Assembly (NCBI GenBank): GCA_003104995.1
Contig: PQAO01000021.1
Span: 1 to 64,000, forward strand
Length of the DNA: 64,000 nt
Origin: Dehalococcoidia bacterium
GTDB lineage: Bacteria > Chloroflexota > Dehalococcoidia > Tepidiformales > Tepidiformaceae
Direction: 5' to 3'
Positions 49,935 through 57,710 of this stretch are shown in pieces (position 1 is the first letter of the stretch; each line of letters begins with the position of its first letter). Position numbers and translations under genes: made by a program. A model generated the notes under the pieces. The model was not told the origin of the DNA. It ran no database searches and saw nothing but the letters and a program-made list of their open reading frames with translations.

Positions 49935-50119
49935 TGTGATTATCTAGCAATTTGGAACGATACGCACTTAGAGCCCATCCCCAAATTGAGGGATGCACAG
50001 GCGAGGACGACATTGATACTCGATTTTAGGGGCGCACAGCTTCGACCGAAAGAGCAATCGTTGATGTGCGGATACGTTTTGCAGCGCTGCACCAATACTG
50101 CGGTCCGCAGGAGGTTTTC

Positions 50120-50641
50120 ATGTTTGCAGCTATCGGATGTGGCGTAAGCGGAGCGATCACAAGCACATGCCCTGGACACCAAGTGTGGATCCTCGGTTCA
50201 AATTCCGTTGCGATCGACATTGGCGCGTCCGCAGGCTCTGCGGTTCAGTTCAATGTACAGTCTGGATACACCGTGCGAGGTGTCGTCTCAGGTATCCAGT
50301 CGTCGTGTGGGGGGCTTGCCGGCTCGACGGTCATCATCGACATCGAACTATATGGCACGGATCTCAACCCCTACGATTGGGTTCCCGTGGGGCAGGTGTC
50401 GTACACGCACATCTCCCCGAGCGTTTCGTTGGGGAACGTCCTCTCCGCTGGAGCCACAGTCGGTACGGTCGGCAACTACAGCGGTAATGCGAATGGCAGC
50501 GGCCATGGGCACCCTAGCAATTGGGTCTGCTACGGCTCTGCGCATCCGTGCTGGACCGGAGCTCATGTCCACCAAGAGTGGAAGTCGTATTACTACTCTG
50601 TGAGTTGTTCGAACAGTTGCCCTTGGCCTGGCCAGATCTAG
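50120..50641 (+). CDS. M23/lysostaphin-fold protein with incomplete zinc site
   Basis: A 173-residue protein. AIDIGASAGSAVQFNVQSGYTVRGVVSGI matches the M23 start (GIDIAA..GTPV), but the His that should precede it is Ser, so one zinc ligand is missing. The second part (SYTHISPSVSLGNVLSAGATVGTVGNYSG and AHVHQEW) fits the M23 end, with the H-x-H kept. GCAGGAGG precedes ATG 50120. No signal peptide is visible; eight cysteines are present. It may be a wall- or protein-binding remnant. It lies in the AT-richer island. Confidence 0.65.
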   Translation: MFAAIGCGVSGAITSTCPGHQVWILGSNSVAIDIGASAGSAVQFNVQSGYTVRGVVSGIQSSCGGLAGSTVIIDIELYGTDLNPYDWVPVGQVSYTHISPSVSLGNVLSAGATVGTVGNYSGNANGSGHGHPSNWVCYGSAHPCWTGAHVHQEWKSYYYSVSCSNSCPWPGQI

Positions 50642-50665
50642 GTCCTTCAGGCCTCCAATAGCCCC

Positions 50666-50692
50666 GGGGGCGGGAACTTAGGTCCCGCCCCC
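50666..50692. terminator. Strong hairpin after the M23-like gene
   Basis: GGGGGCGGGA and TCCCGCCCCC form a 10-bp perfect stem around a 7-nt loop, 25 bp after the stop. The T tract is absent. Confidence 0.6.
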
Positions 50693-50770
50693 AACGTTCC
50701 CTAAAATGCGGCTTGTGGTCGCTCGGCGTAGTCGCGAATATGCCTCATGCGCCCCTGGAGCGGAGATCTG

Positions 50771-51037
50771 ATGACTATCGATCCAAGGCACACCCTGGAA
50801 AATGAGCACTGCCGAGAGTTGACGACGGCGGAGCGGGAGGTCGTCGTGCTTCTCACCGAGGGCCTGACCGTCGTCGAGGTGGCGTGCCGGCGCGTTGTGG
50901 AGGAATCGACCGTGCGGTCTCACATCAAGCATGTGCATCAGAAGCTGGGCACCCACCGGCTGGCCCAAATCGTCCGCTTCGGGTTCCGTCACCGCGAGTG
51001 CTGTCTGGGTGGGGAACGCCCCGGTTGGGAGTTCTAG
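50771..51037 (+). CDS. Short LuxR/GerE-type HTH protein
   Basis: An 88-residue protein that is essentially one LuxR-type HTH: LTTAEREVVVLLTEGLTVVEVACRRVVEESTVRSHIKHVHQKLGTHRLAQIVRFG. No receiver or ligand domain is attached. The ATG at 50771 follows GCGGAGA. It ends tail to tail with the mogA-type gene (4-bp overlap). Could be an orphan effector or remnant of a larger regulator. Confidence 0.82.
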   Translation: MTIDPRHTLENEHCRELTTAEREVVVLLTEGLTVVEVACRRVVEESTVRSHIKHVHQKLGTHRLAQIVRFGFRHRECCLGGERPGWEF

Positions 51038-51525
51038 CCCGCGCTATCGTGCTCCAGCGGACCCTCCAACAACTCCGCCACGTGACCCAGCAGCGGCAAG
51101 AGCACGTCCATCCCCTGCCCTGCCGCCTTCGGGCTCCCTGGCAGGTTCACGATCAGCGTCCGCCCACGCGTGACCGCCACGCCCCGGGTCAGCGCTGCAT
51201 AGGGCGTGTGCCTCAACCCGTTCTCGATGAGCGCAATCGGGATCCCGGGCACATCCCGCTCCGCGATGTCGCGGGTAGCCTCCGGTGTCTGGTCCCGCGG
51301 TGTCAGCCCTGTTCCTCCTGTGGTCAGGATGACGTCGCAAATCTCCGCGTCGGCCCAGACCCGCAGGTGCTCGGCGATGAGCGCCCGGTCGTCCGCGACG
51401 ATATCGTGGCGGACCACCTCGTGCCCGGCTTCGATCAGCATCCGCGCGATCGTTTGGCCCGAGACATCCTCCCGTTCGCCGGCCGCGCCCTTGTCCGATG
51501 CCGTGAGGATTGCGATTCGTGCCAT
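51034..51525 (-). CDS. Molybdenum cofactor biosynthesis protein, MogA/MoaB family
   Basis: A 163-residue MPT-binding protein: ILTASDKGAAGEREDVSGQTIARML, ILTTGGTGLTPRDQTPEATRDI and VNLPGSPKAAGQGMDVLLPLLGH are the family hallmarks. It adenylylates molybdopterin before MoeA inserts Mo. The ATG has TAGGAT 7 nt upstream and no SD. It is not next to moeA (36 kb). Confidence 0.9.
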   Translation of the reverse strand: MARIAILTASDKGAAGEREDVSGQTIARMLIEAGHEVVRHDIVADDRALIAEHLRVWADAEICDVILTTGGTGLTPRDQTPEATRDIAERDVPGIPIALIENGLRHTPYAALTRGVAVTRGRTLIVNLPGSPKAAGQGMDVLLPLLGHVAELLEGPLEHDSAG

Positions 51526-51532
51526 GGGGGCG

Positions 51533-51538
51533 ATCCTA
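51533..51538 (-). promoter_or_regulatory. -10-like hexamer TAGGAT, candidate leaderless promoter
   Basis: TAGGAT ends 7 nt before the mogA-type ATG, the same hexamer and spacing as the GT4 gene at 33.9 kb. Confidence 0.5.
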
Positions 51539-51626
51539 CCTCAGGTCGCCCCATTCCTCCCCACTGTTCCCCCGCAGCCCTCGTAAGGGCTTTCCCGGAC
51601 TCTCGATAACTTGTCAAGAAAAACCG

Positions 51627-51656
51627 TTGACACGCTCTCCACCCTGCCCATAGTAT
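51627..51656 (+). promoter_or_regulatory. Sigma70-type promoter of the dcw cluster
   Basis: TTGACA (51627-51632) and TAGTAT (51651-51656) are 18 bp apart, about 95 bp before mraZ. The start would place the MraZ boxes at the very beginning of the transcript. Confidence 0.65.
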
Positions 51657-51662
51657 GGCGCG

Positions 51663-51687
51663 TGGGGTGAAATGGGGTGAAATGGGG
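51663..51687 (+). promoter_or_regulatory. Three MraZ boxes, exact 10-bp phase
   Basis: TGGGG occurs at 51663, 51673 and 51683, separated each time by TGAAA. This is the known MraZ operator layout (TGGGN repeats, 10-bp spacing), just downstream of the -10 element, so MraZ autoregulation is likely. Confidence 0.85.
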
Positions 51688-51749
51688 CAAGCGCCCTTGC
51701 TCTCCCAATTTCGGGGCCAGCCGGCCCACACCCCGGAAGGGTTCGGGGG

Positions 51750-52178
51750 ATGCGATTCGTAGGCACCTTCGATTACGTGCTCGACGACCGGAACCGGGTC
51801 CCAATCCCGCCGGTCTATCGTGGCGCGTTCGACGAAGGCGGCTATATCGCCACCGGCACCGAGCCCTGCCTGGTTCTCCACACCCTCGACTCGTTCGCCC
51901 GCGCGTCCGAGATCATCGAGGCCATCCCAGAAGAGACGAAGGAAGGCGAGGATGCCCGGCGCGACTTCTATGGCAAGGTCTGGCCCTTGCAGAAGGATGC
52001 CCAGGGCCGCGTCACCATCCGCGAGGACCTTGCGAAGTTCGCCGGGCTCACCAAGGACGTCAAAGTTGTTGGCGTCGGCCGGCGCATGGAGGTCTGGGAC
52101 AGCGCCACCTTCGACTCGCGTGAAGAGGCTCGCCAGGCCGCCCGAGTCACCGCAGTCCAGAGAGCTCAGGAGGGGTAA
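51750..52178 (+). CDS. mraZ: Transcriptional regulator MraZ
   Basis: A 142-residue protein with the double AbrB-like repeat. FVGTFDYVLDDRNRVPIPPVYRGAF is the first unit and FYGKVWPLQKDAQGRVTIREDLAKFAGL the second. It represses its own operon by binding the TGGGN repeats seen upstream, and heads the dcw cluster. RsmH follows immediately. Confidence 0.95.
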   Translation: MRFVGTFDYVLDDRNRVPIPPVYRGAFDEGGYIATGTEPCLVLHTLDSFARASEIIEAIPEETKEGEDARRDFYGKVWPLQKDAQGRVTIREDLAKFAGLTKDVKVVGVGRRMEVWDSATFDSREEARQAARVTAVQRAQEG

Positions 52179-52179
52179 C

Positions 52180-53142
52180 GTGGTTGTTATGACAGCTCCA
52201 GCGCCCGTCCACATCCCGGTGCTCCTCCGTGAGGCGCTCGAACTGCTCGACGTCCGTGACGGCGGCAGCTACATCGATTGCACCACCGGCCTCGGTGGGC
52301 ACAGCGAAGCGATCGCCCGCGCCATGGGCGAAACCGGCCGGCTCCTGTGTCTCGACCAGGACCGCGAAGCGCTGGAGTTCGCGCGCACGAGACTGGCGCC
52401 GTTTGGGAGGCGGGTCAGATTCGTCCACGCGAACTTCCGTGAACTCGCGGATGTCGCGGCACAGGAAGGTTTCCAGGAAGTCGATGGCATTCTCATGGAC
52501 CTCGGCGTCTCGTCATTCCAGATGGGCACGGCTGAACGCGGCTTCGCGTTCGCGCTCGAAGGTCCCCTGGATATGCGCATGGACCCGGGTTCCGGCGGCC
52601 TCACCGCCGCCGGCATCGTCAACACCTGGGACGAAACGTCGCTCGCAGACCTCATCTATGAATACGGAGAGGAACGGCAGTCGCGCCGGATCGCCAGGGC
52701 GATCGTGCGCAACCGGCCGCTGCGGACGACCTGGGATCTAGCCAGATCTGTCGAGCAGGCTGTGGGGGGTGCCAGGAGACACACCCAAATTCACCCCGCC
52801 ACCAAAGTCTTCCAGGCGCTCCGGATCCGCGTGAATGGCGAACTCGACAGCCTTCGCGCGGCCCTCCCGCTCGCCCACAGCCTGCTCGGCTCTGGAAACT
52901 CGCACGGCGGCCGCCTGGCCGTCATCAGTTTCCATTCTCTCGAAGACCGCATCGTGAAGCAGTATTTCCGCCGCGAATCGACTGGCTGCATTTGCCCGCC
53001 AGAACTGCCGATCTGCCGCTGTGGCCATGTGGCAACCCTCCGCGAACTCACCCGGCGCGGCATCCGGCCAGGCGAGGCCGAGGTTGCCGCGAACCCACGT
53101 TCGCGAAGTGCTGTCCTTCGGGCGGCGGAACGGGTCCACTGA
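52180..53142 (+). CDS. rsmH: 16S rRNA (cytosine1402-N4)-methyltransferase
   Basis: A 320-residue enzyme: HIPVLLREALELLDVRDGGSYIDCTTGLGGHSEAIA, LDQDREALEFA, GILMDLGVSSFQM..ERGFAF and PLDMRMD are the RsmH (MraW) signatures. The end has FHSLEDRIVKQYFR and CGHVATLRELTRRGIRPGEAEVAANPRSRSA. It methylates C1402 of 16S rRNA. GTG 52180 has AGGAGGGG 4 nt upstream; ATG 52189 is an alternative. Confidence 0.95.
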   Translation: MVVMTAPAPVHIPVLLREALELLDVRDGGSYIDCTTGLGGHSEAIARAMGETGRLLCLDQDREALEFARTRLAPFGRRVRFVHANFRELADVAAQEGFQEVDGILMDLGVSSFQMGTAERGFAFALEGPLDMRMDPGSGGLTAAGIVNTWDETSLADLIYEYGEERQSRRIARAIVRNRPLRTTWDLARSVEQAVGGARRHTQIHPATKVFQALRIRVNGELDSLRAALPLAHSLLGSGNSHGGRLAVISFHSLEDRIVKQYFRRESTGCICPPELPICRCGHVATLRELTRRGIRPGEAEVAANPRSRSAVLRAAERVH

Positions 53143-53143
53143 C

Positions 53144-53575
53144 ATGGCAGCCATCAATCATCCCCTCGGTAGGGCCGGACGCGGGCTTCCACTGCGGAAC
53201 CCGGCCGGCGGCCTAAATTGGACGCTGATCGGTGCCGTCGCCCTCGTGGCGCTGACGGCCATGCTCCCCGTCATTCAGAACAGTGCGGCGACCAGCCAGG
53301 GGTTCGATATCCAGGCAATCCGTCAGCGCGAAACTGCTGTTAACGGCGAAATCTCACTGCTCGAAAGCGATGTCGCGCGCCTCACGTCGCTCAACCGCAT
53401 CGAGCGGCGCGCCCAGGATATCGGGATGGTCCACGCGGCCAACCCCATCTTTGTTTCAGTGAACGAGCCCGGCCCCGCGCCGGCGAAGCTTCCCGCGGAG
53501 TATCTCCCCCGGCGCACCCCCGAACAGGATGCGCCAGCTCCCTGGTGGAAGCCGCTCGTAGGCTGGCTGCCCTGA
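53144..53575 (+). CDS. ftsL: FtsL-like septum-formation protein
   Basis: A 143-residue bitopic membrane protein. A short cytoplasmic part, one membrane segment (TLIGAVALVALTAMLPVI, about 27-45) and a coiled-coil stretch (AIRQRETAVNGEISLLESDVARLTSLNRIERRAQDIGM). This is the FtsL/DivIC pattern, and the position between rsmH and ftsI fits FtsL. Sequence identity is low, as usual for the family. Confidence 0.75.
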   Translation: MAAINHPLGRAGRGLPLRNPAGGLNWTLIGAVALVALTAMLPVIQNSAATSQGFDIQAIRQRETAVNGEISLLESDVARLTSLNRIERRAQDIGMVHAANPIFVSVNEPGPAPAKLPAEYLPRRTPEQDAPAPWWKPLVGWLP

Positions 53576-53629
53576 CCGGGTAGCCCAAGTGTGCCCGCCC
53601 TTCGGGGCAGGCGTGGAGGCGCGTTTCGG

Positions 53630-55372
53630 ATGTCGCACCCAAAGGCGCGGCCTACTCGCCGTGTGTGGCTGCCGGCCTTCTTCTTCGGGGCCTTTGCCCT
53701 CGTTATCTGTGCGCGTCTCGTCCAGCTCCAGGTTATCGAACACGATACATACGCGGCCCGCGCGAAGGCCGAACTTTCTGGAAGCCAGACCATCTACGCC
53801 CGCCGCGGTGCCATCCTCGACCGAAACGGCGCCGTCCTCGCCACCAGCGTCGAGACCTGGGACATCTATGTAAGTTCCCGCTCCTGGCGCGACCCTAGCA
53901 CCGCCGCCACGGCATCCGCCGAACTGGCCAGGCTGCTCAAGGCCGACCCGGCCGCGCTTCGGGCAGAGGTCGCCACTTCGGAACTCGTCGATGTACCCAT
54001 CCGAAAGAAAGTCGACTACGAGACCGGCCTGGAGATCGTCAACAAAGGGCTCCCGGGCATCATCGCCTTGCCTAATACCGGCCGCGTGAACCCCGAAGGC
54101 GATGTCGCCGCTTCAGTGCTCGGTTTCATTGGCACCGACAACACCGGCCTCGCAGGCATCGAGGCGGCCTACAACGAGGTGCTCCAGGGGCAGCCTGGAA
54201 AGGCGATCTACGAACGTGACACGAGCGGCGAGCCCATCCCGTACGGGCACTATGTCGCTACCGAGCCCCGGCCCGGCGAAGACATCGTCCTCACCATCGA
54301 CCGCTACCTCCAGCAGATGGCCGAAGAACGCCTGGCCGCTGCCATCAAGGACCACCGCGCCGTGGGCGGCTCGATCATCATGATGGACCCAGCCACCGGC
54401 GAGATTCTCGCCCTCGCCACCTCTCCCGGCCTGGTCTTCAGTACCCTCGATCTCAACGACCCGCAGGTCCTGGAGTTGCTTCGCAACCGCGCCGTGACCG
54501 ACCTGTACGAGCCGGGCTCGGTCATGAAGATCGTCACCGCTGCGGCCGCCATCGACGCCGGCGCGGTCACCCCCGACACCACCTACTACGACAGTGGAAT
54601 CGCGCTCATCTACGACGTACCCATCAAGAACTGGGACGACAACGTCTACGGCGAGCAGACCATGACAGGCGTGCTTCAGAACAGCATCAACACCGGCGCC
54701 ATCTTCATGATGCAGGCCCTGGAAGCGAAGGACCCCGGCGGCTTCCAGCGTTACCTCGATGCATTCGGATTCGGCAAGCCCACGGGGATCGACCTGCAGG
54801 GCGAGGCGACGGGCATCATCCGCCGGACCACCGATCCCGACTATTCGCCAGTCGACCTGGCCACCCAGGCCTTCGGGCAGTCCATCAGCGTCACTCCGGT
54901 CCAGATGCTGACTGCCGTCGCGGCCGCCATCAACGGGGGCAACGTCATGCGGCCGCACCTGGTGAAGGCCTACATCGGCCAGGATGGCTCCCGCCGCGAG
55001 GTGGGCCCCGAAGTCGTTGGGCGGGCTGTCTCGGCCGAGACCAGCGCCACCGTCCGTGGGATGCTCAACAAGGTGGTCGATTCGGACTTGAACATCCACC
55101 CCGGCAACCCGAAGTTCTACACCGCCGGCGGCAAGTCCGGTACCGCCAACGTCCCCGTCCCCAACGGTTACGACGACACCCAGATTGCCTCGTTCGTCGG
55201 CTTCGCTCCTCTGGATCAGCCCGAAATCCTGGTCCTGGTCAAGATCGACGAGAACCAGGACGGCCTCACGGGCACGGCCGCGGCCGGCCCCATCTTTGCC
55301 TCCCTGGCCGACGATGCCCTGCGCTACATGAACATCCGGCCCGATAAGGGCGCCTACGTGAGCCAGCGATGA
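53630..55372 (+). CDS. ftsI: Class B penicillin-binding protein (FtsI/PBP2-like)
   Basis: A 580-residue transpeptidase. One N-terminal membrane anchor (FFFGAFALVICARLVQLQ) precedes the dimerisation module with YARRGAILDRNGAVLA. The transpeptidase motifs are YEPGSVMKIVTA (SxxK), NSINTGAIF (SxN) and GGKSGTANV (KSG). It cross-links septal peptidoglycan. The start at 53630 has GGAGG 11 nt upstream, so it is not firmly fixed. No PASTA repeats are present. Confidence 0.93.
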   Translation: MSHPKARPTRRVWLPAFFFGAFALVICARLVQLQVIEHDTYAARAKAELSGSQTIYARRGAILDRNGAVLATSVETWDIYVSSRSWRDPSTAATASAELARLLKADPAALRAEVATSELVDVPIRKKVDYETGLEIVNKGLPGIIALPNTGRVNPEGDVAASVLGFIGTDNTGLAGIEAAYNEVLQGQPGKAIYERDTSGEPIPYGHYVATEPRPGEDIVLTIDRYLQQMAEERLAAAIKDHRAVGGSIIMMDPATGEILALATSPGLVFSTLDLNDPQVLELLRNRAVTDLYEPGSVMKIVTAAAAIDAGAVTPDTTYYDSGIALIYDVPIKNWDDNVYGEQTMTGVLQNSINTGAIFMMQALEAKDPGGFQRYLDAFGFGKPTGIDLQGEATGIIRRTTDPDYSPVDLATQAFGQSISVTPVQMLTAVAAAINGGNVMRPHLVKAYIGQDGSRREVGPEVVGRAVSAETSATVRGMLNKVVDSDLNIHPGNPKFYTAGGKSGTANVPVPNGYDDTQIASFVGFAPLDQPEILVLVKIDENQDGLTGTAAAGPIFASLADDALRYMNIRPDKGAYVSQR

Positions 55373-56745
55373 GCCAACACCTCACCACTGCCATTGTCGC
55401 CGGGGAGATGGCCCGCCGCGGTTACCGCGTGCTCGCCGGGCCGGCCGTCGAGGTCACCGGCGGCGCGGCCGACTCCCGCCTCGTCCAGCCCGGCGACCTC
55501 TTCTGCGCCTTCCCGGGCGAGGAGACCGATGGAAACCTCTACGTCGCCAGCGCCCTCCGGGCCGGGGCCGTGGCCGCCATCTGCTCACGTCTGCCGGAAG
55601 GCGAATGGCCTGGCAAGACCATCGTCGTCGCCCCGGACACCACCCGGGCGGTCGGCGAACTTGCCCACGCCTGGCGCAAGACCTGTGACCCTCAGGTCGT
55701 CGGCATCACCGGGACGGTGGGCAAGACGACCGCGAAGGAGATGACCGCGGCGACTCTCGCCGACCGCTTCCGCACGCACCGCAGCGCGGGCAACCTGAAC
55801 TCTCGCGAAGGCCTGCCGCTCGCGCTCCTGAGCCTCCGCCGCGACCACGAGGTCTCGGTCCTGGAGATGGCCATGGATAGCCCCGGTGAGATCGGCGACC
55901 TCTGCGAGATCGCCGAACCGCGGATCGGTGCGGTGCTGAATGTTGGGCTTACCCATATCTCGAAGTTGGGCAGTATCGAGGCTATCCAGCGCGAGAAGCT
56001 GGATCTCGCCCGCAATCTCCCCTCGGATGGTTGCGCCATCCTGAACGCCGATGACCCCCGCGTCGTCTCCGTCGTGCCCGAGCTGAAGTGCCAGGTGATG
56101 ACGTTCGGCGAGGACGAGTCCGCAACGCTCCGGCGGGGCCCGGTCACCGAGAACGGGCTCTTCGGTACCTCGTTCGATGTCACCTTCGCCGACTCGACCG
56201 AGCGCGTCACTGCGCCCCTGCCCGGCGCCCACACCGTCCCGGCGGTTCTGACCGCGATGGCCGCGGCCATCTCCCTGGGGCGGACTCTCCGTGGCGCCGC
56301 CTCCGCCGTCTACCACGCGAACGTCGAAGGCCGGGCCCACGTCCTCAAGGCCGCCTCCGGCGCCACGATCATCGACGACCGCTACAACTCGAGCCCCGCA
56401 TCGCTCGCCGGCGCGCTGATGATGCTCCGCGGCCTTTCCGGTCGCCGGATCGCCTTCCTCGGGCGCATGGCCGAGCTCGGCGAGCACGAAATCGGGGAAC
56501 ACCGCAGGGCTGGCGAAATCGCCGCCGCTTCTTGCGACATCCTCTTCTGCGCGGGCGAGACCTGCCGCACCCTCGCCGAAGCCGCCCGCGCTGCCGGCCA
56601 CACCGACGTGCGCTGGTTCCACACGCGGGACGAGGCCGCCGCCGAAGCCGCGGCCATCCTCCGGGACGGCGATGTCGTGCTGGTGAAGGCGTCCCGCGGC
56701 GAGGCTTTCGAGGCTGCCATCCCTCTGCTGGAGGGCCGGCCGTGA
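55369..56745 (+). CDS. murF: UDP-N-acetylmuramoyl-tripeptide--D-alanyl-D-alanine ligase
   Basis: A 458-residue Mur ligase. VVGITGTVGKTTAKEMTA is the P-loop, SAGNLNSREGLPLALLSL follows, and VLNVGLTHISKLGSIEAIQREKLDLARNLP and DDRYNSSPASLAGALMML are MurF traits. It adds D-Ala-D-Ala to the UDP-MurNAc-tripeptide. It overlaps ftsI by 4 bp. MurE, which normally lies before it, is not present between ftsI and murF. Confidence 0.92.
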   Translation: MSQHLTTAIVAGEMARRGYRVLAGPAVEVTGGAADSRLVQPGDLFCAFPGEETDGNLYVASALRAGAVAAICSRLPEGEWPGKTIVVAPDTTRAVGELAHAWRKTCDPQVVGITGTVGKTTAKEMTAATLADRFRTHRSAGNLNSREGLPLALLSLRRDHEVSVLEMAMDSPGEIGDLCEIAEPRIGAVLNVGLTHISKLGSIEAIQREKLDLARNLPSDGCAILNADDPRVVSVVPELKCQVMTFGEDESATLRRGPVTENGLFGTSFDVTFADSTERVTAPLPGAHTVPAVLTAMAAAISLGRTLRGAASAVYHANVEGRAHVLKAASGATIIDDRYNSSPASLAGALMMLRGLSGRRIAFLGRMAELGEHEIGEHRRAGEIAAASCDILFCAGETCRTLAEAARAAGHTDVRWFHTRDEAAAEAAAILRDGDVVLVKASRGEAFEAAIPLLEGRP

Positions 56746-57710
56746 TTCACGCGCTCTTCTCTGGCGTCGCTACGTTCTTCCTCGCCCTGGCTCTCGGCGA
56801 ACCGATCGTCCGCTACCTCCGCCGCAAGAACATCGGCAAGGAAGTCAGCGAACACCTCCCCGAACACCAGAAGAAGGCCGGCACGCCCACGTTCGGCGGG
56901 TTCATGATCTGGCTGCCCACCTTCATCGTCACTGCCGTCGCGGTCGATTGGTGGAACCACCAGTCGATCTTGCTCCCGCTCGGCATGATCGGCATCACCA
57001 TGGCCGCGGGCTTTGTCGACGACCTTGGCACGCTCCAGTATCGCTCACAGAAGGGTCTCTCCTGGCGCTTCAAGATCGCCTTCACCTCGCTTTTCGCGCT
57101 GGGCGCGGCCATCGTCCTCTACCGATTCATCGAGGTTGAGTCGATCAACATCCCGTACGTCGGGAGCTACGCGCTCGGGCTGTTCTACATCCCCCTGGCG
57201 ACGATCGTCATCGTCGCCACCACCAGCGCGGTCGCGGTCAGCGACGGTCTCGACGGCCTCGTTGGCGGCACCACCCTCATTGCCTTCATCGCCTACGGGA
57301 TCATCGGGTTCATCCAGGGCCAGGAATTCGTCGCGACCTTCGCCTTCATCATCGCCGGCGCGAACCTCGGGTTCGTCTGGTACAACGCCCACCCGGCCCG
57401 CGTGTTCATGGGCGATACGGGCGCCCTTGCCCTCGGCTCGTCGCTGGCAGTCGTCGCGCTCATGACCGGCCAGTGGCTGCTGCTCCCGCTCATCGGCATC
57501 GTCTTTGTCGCCGAGGCTGGCAGCAACATCCTCCAGATCGGCTACTACAAGATCAGCGGCGGCAAGCGCATCTTCCGGCGAGCGCCATTCCACCACCACC
57601 TCGAACTCATCGGCTGGGCCGAGACCCAGATCGTCACCCGCTTCTGGCTCATTTCCATTGTCGCCGCGATGGCCGGTGTCGCACTTGCTTTGGAGGTGCC
57701 GGAGAAATGA
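56742..57710 (+). CDS. mraY: Phospho-N-acetylmuramoyl-pentapeptide-transferase
   Basis: A 322-residue polytopic enzyme. HQKKAGTPTFGGFMIW is the N-terminal loop, VAVSDGLDGLVGGTTL the Asp-rich active site, VFMGDTGALALGSSLA the nucleotide loop and RRAPFHHHLELIGWAE the HHH motif. It makes lipid I. GTG 56742 overlaps the murF stop as GTGA, and this start is well inside the long ORF. It joins the pentapeptide precursor to the carrier recycled by UppP. Confidence 0.95.
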   Translation: MIHALFSGVATFFLALALGEPIVRYLRRKNIGKEVSEHLPEHQKKAGTPTFGGFMIWLPTFIVTAVAVDWWNHQSILLPLGMIGITMAAGFVDDLGTLQYRSQKGLSWRFKIAFTSLFALGAAIVLYRFIEVESINIPYVGSYALGLFYIPLATIVIVATTSAVAVSDGLDGLVGGTTLIAFIAYGIIGFIQGQEFVATFAFIIAGANLGFVWYNAHPARVFMGDTGALALGSSLAVVALMTGQWLLLPLIGIVFVAEAGSNILQIGYYKISGGKRIFRRAPFHHHLELIGWAETQIVTRFWLISIVAAMAGVALALEVPEK

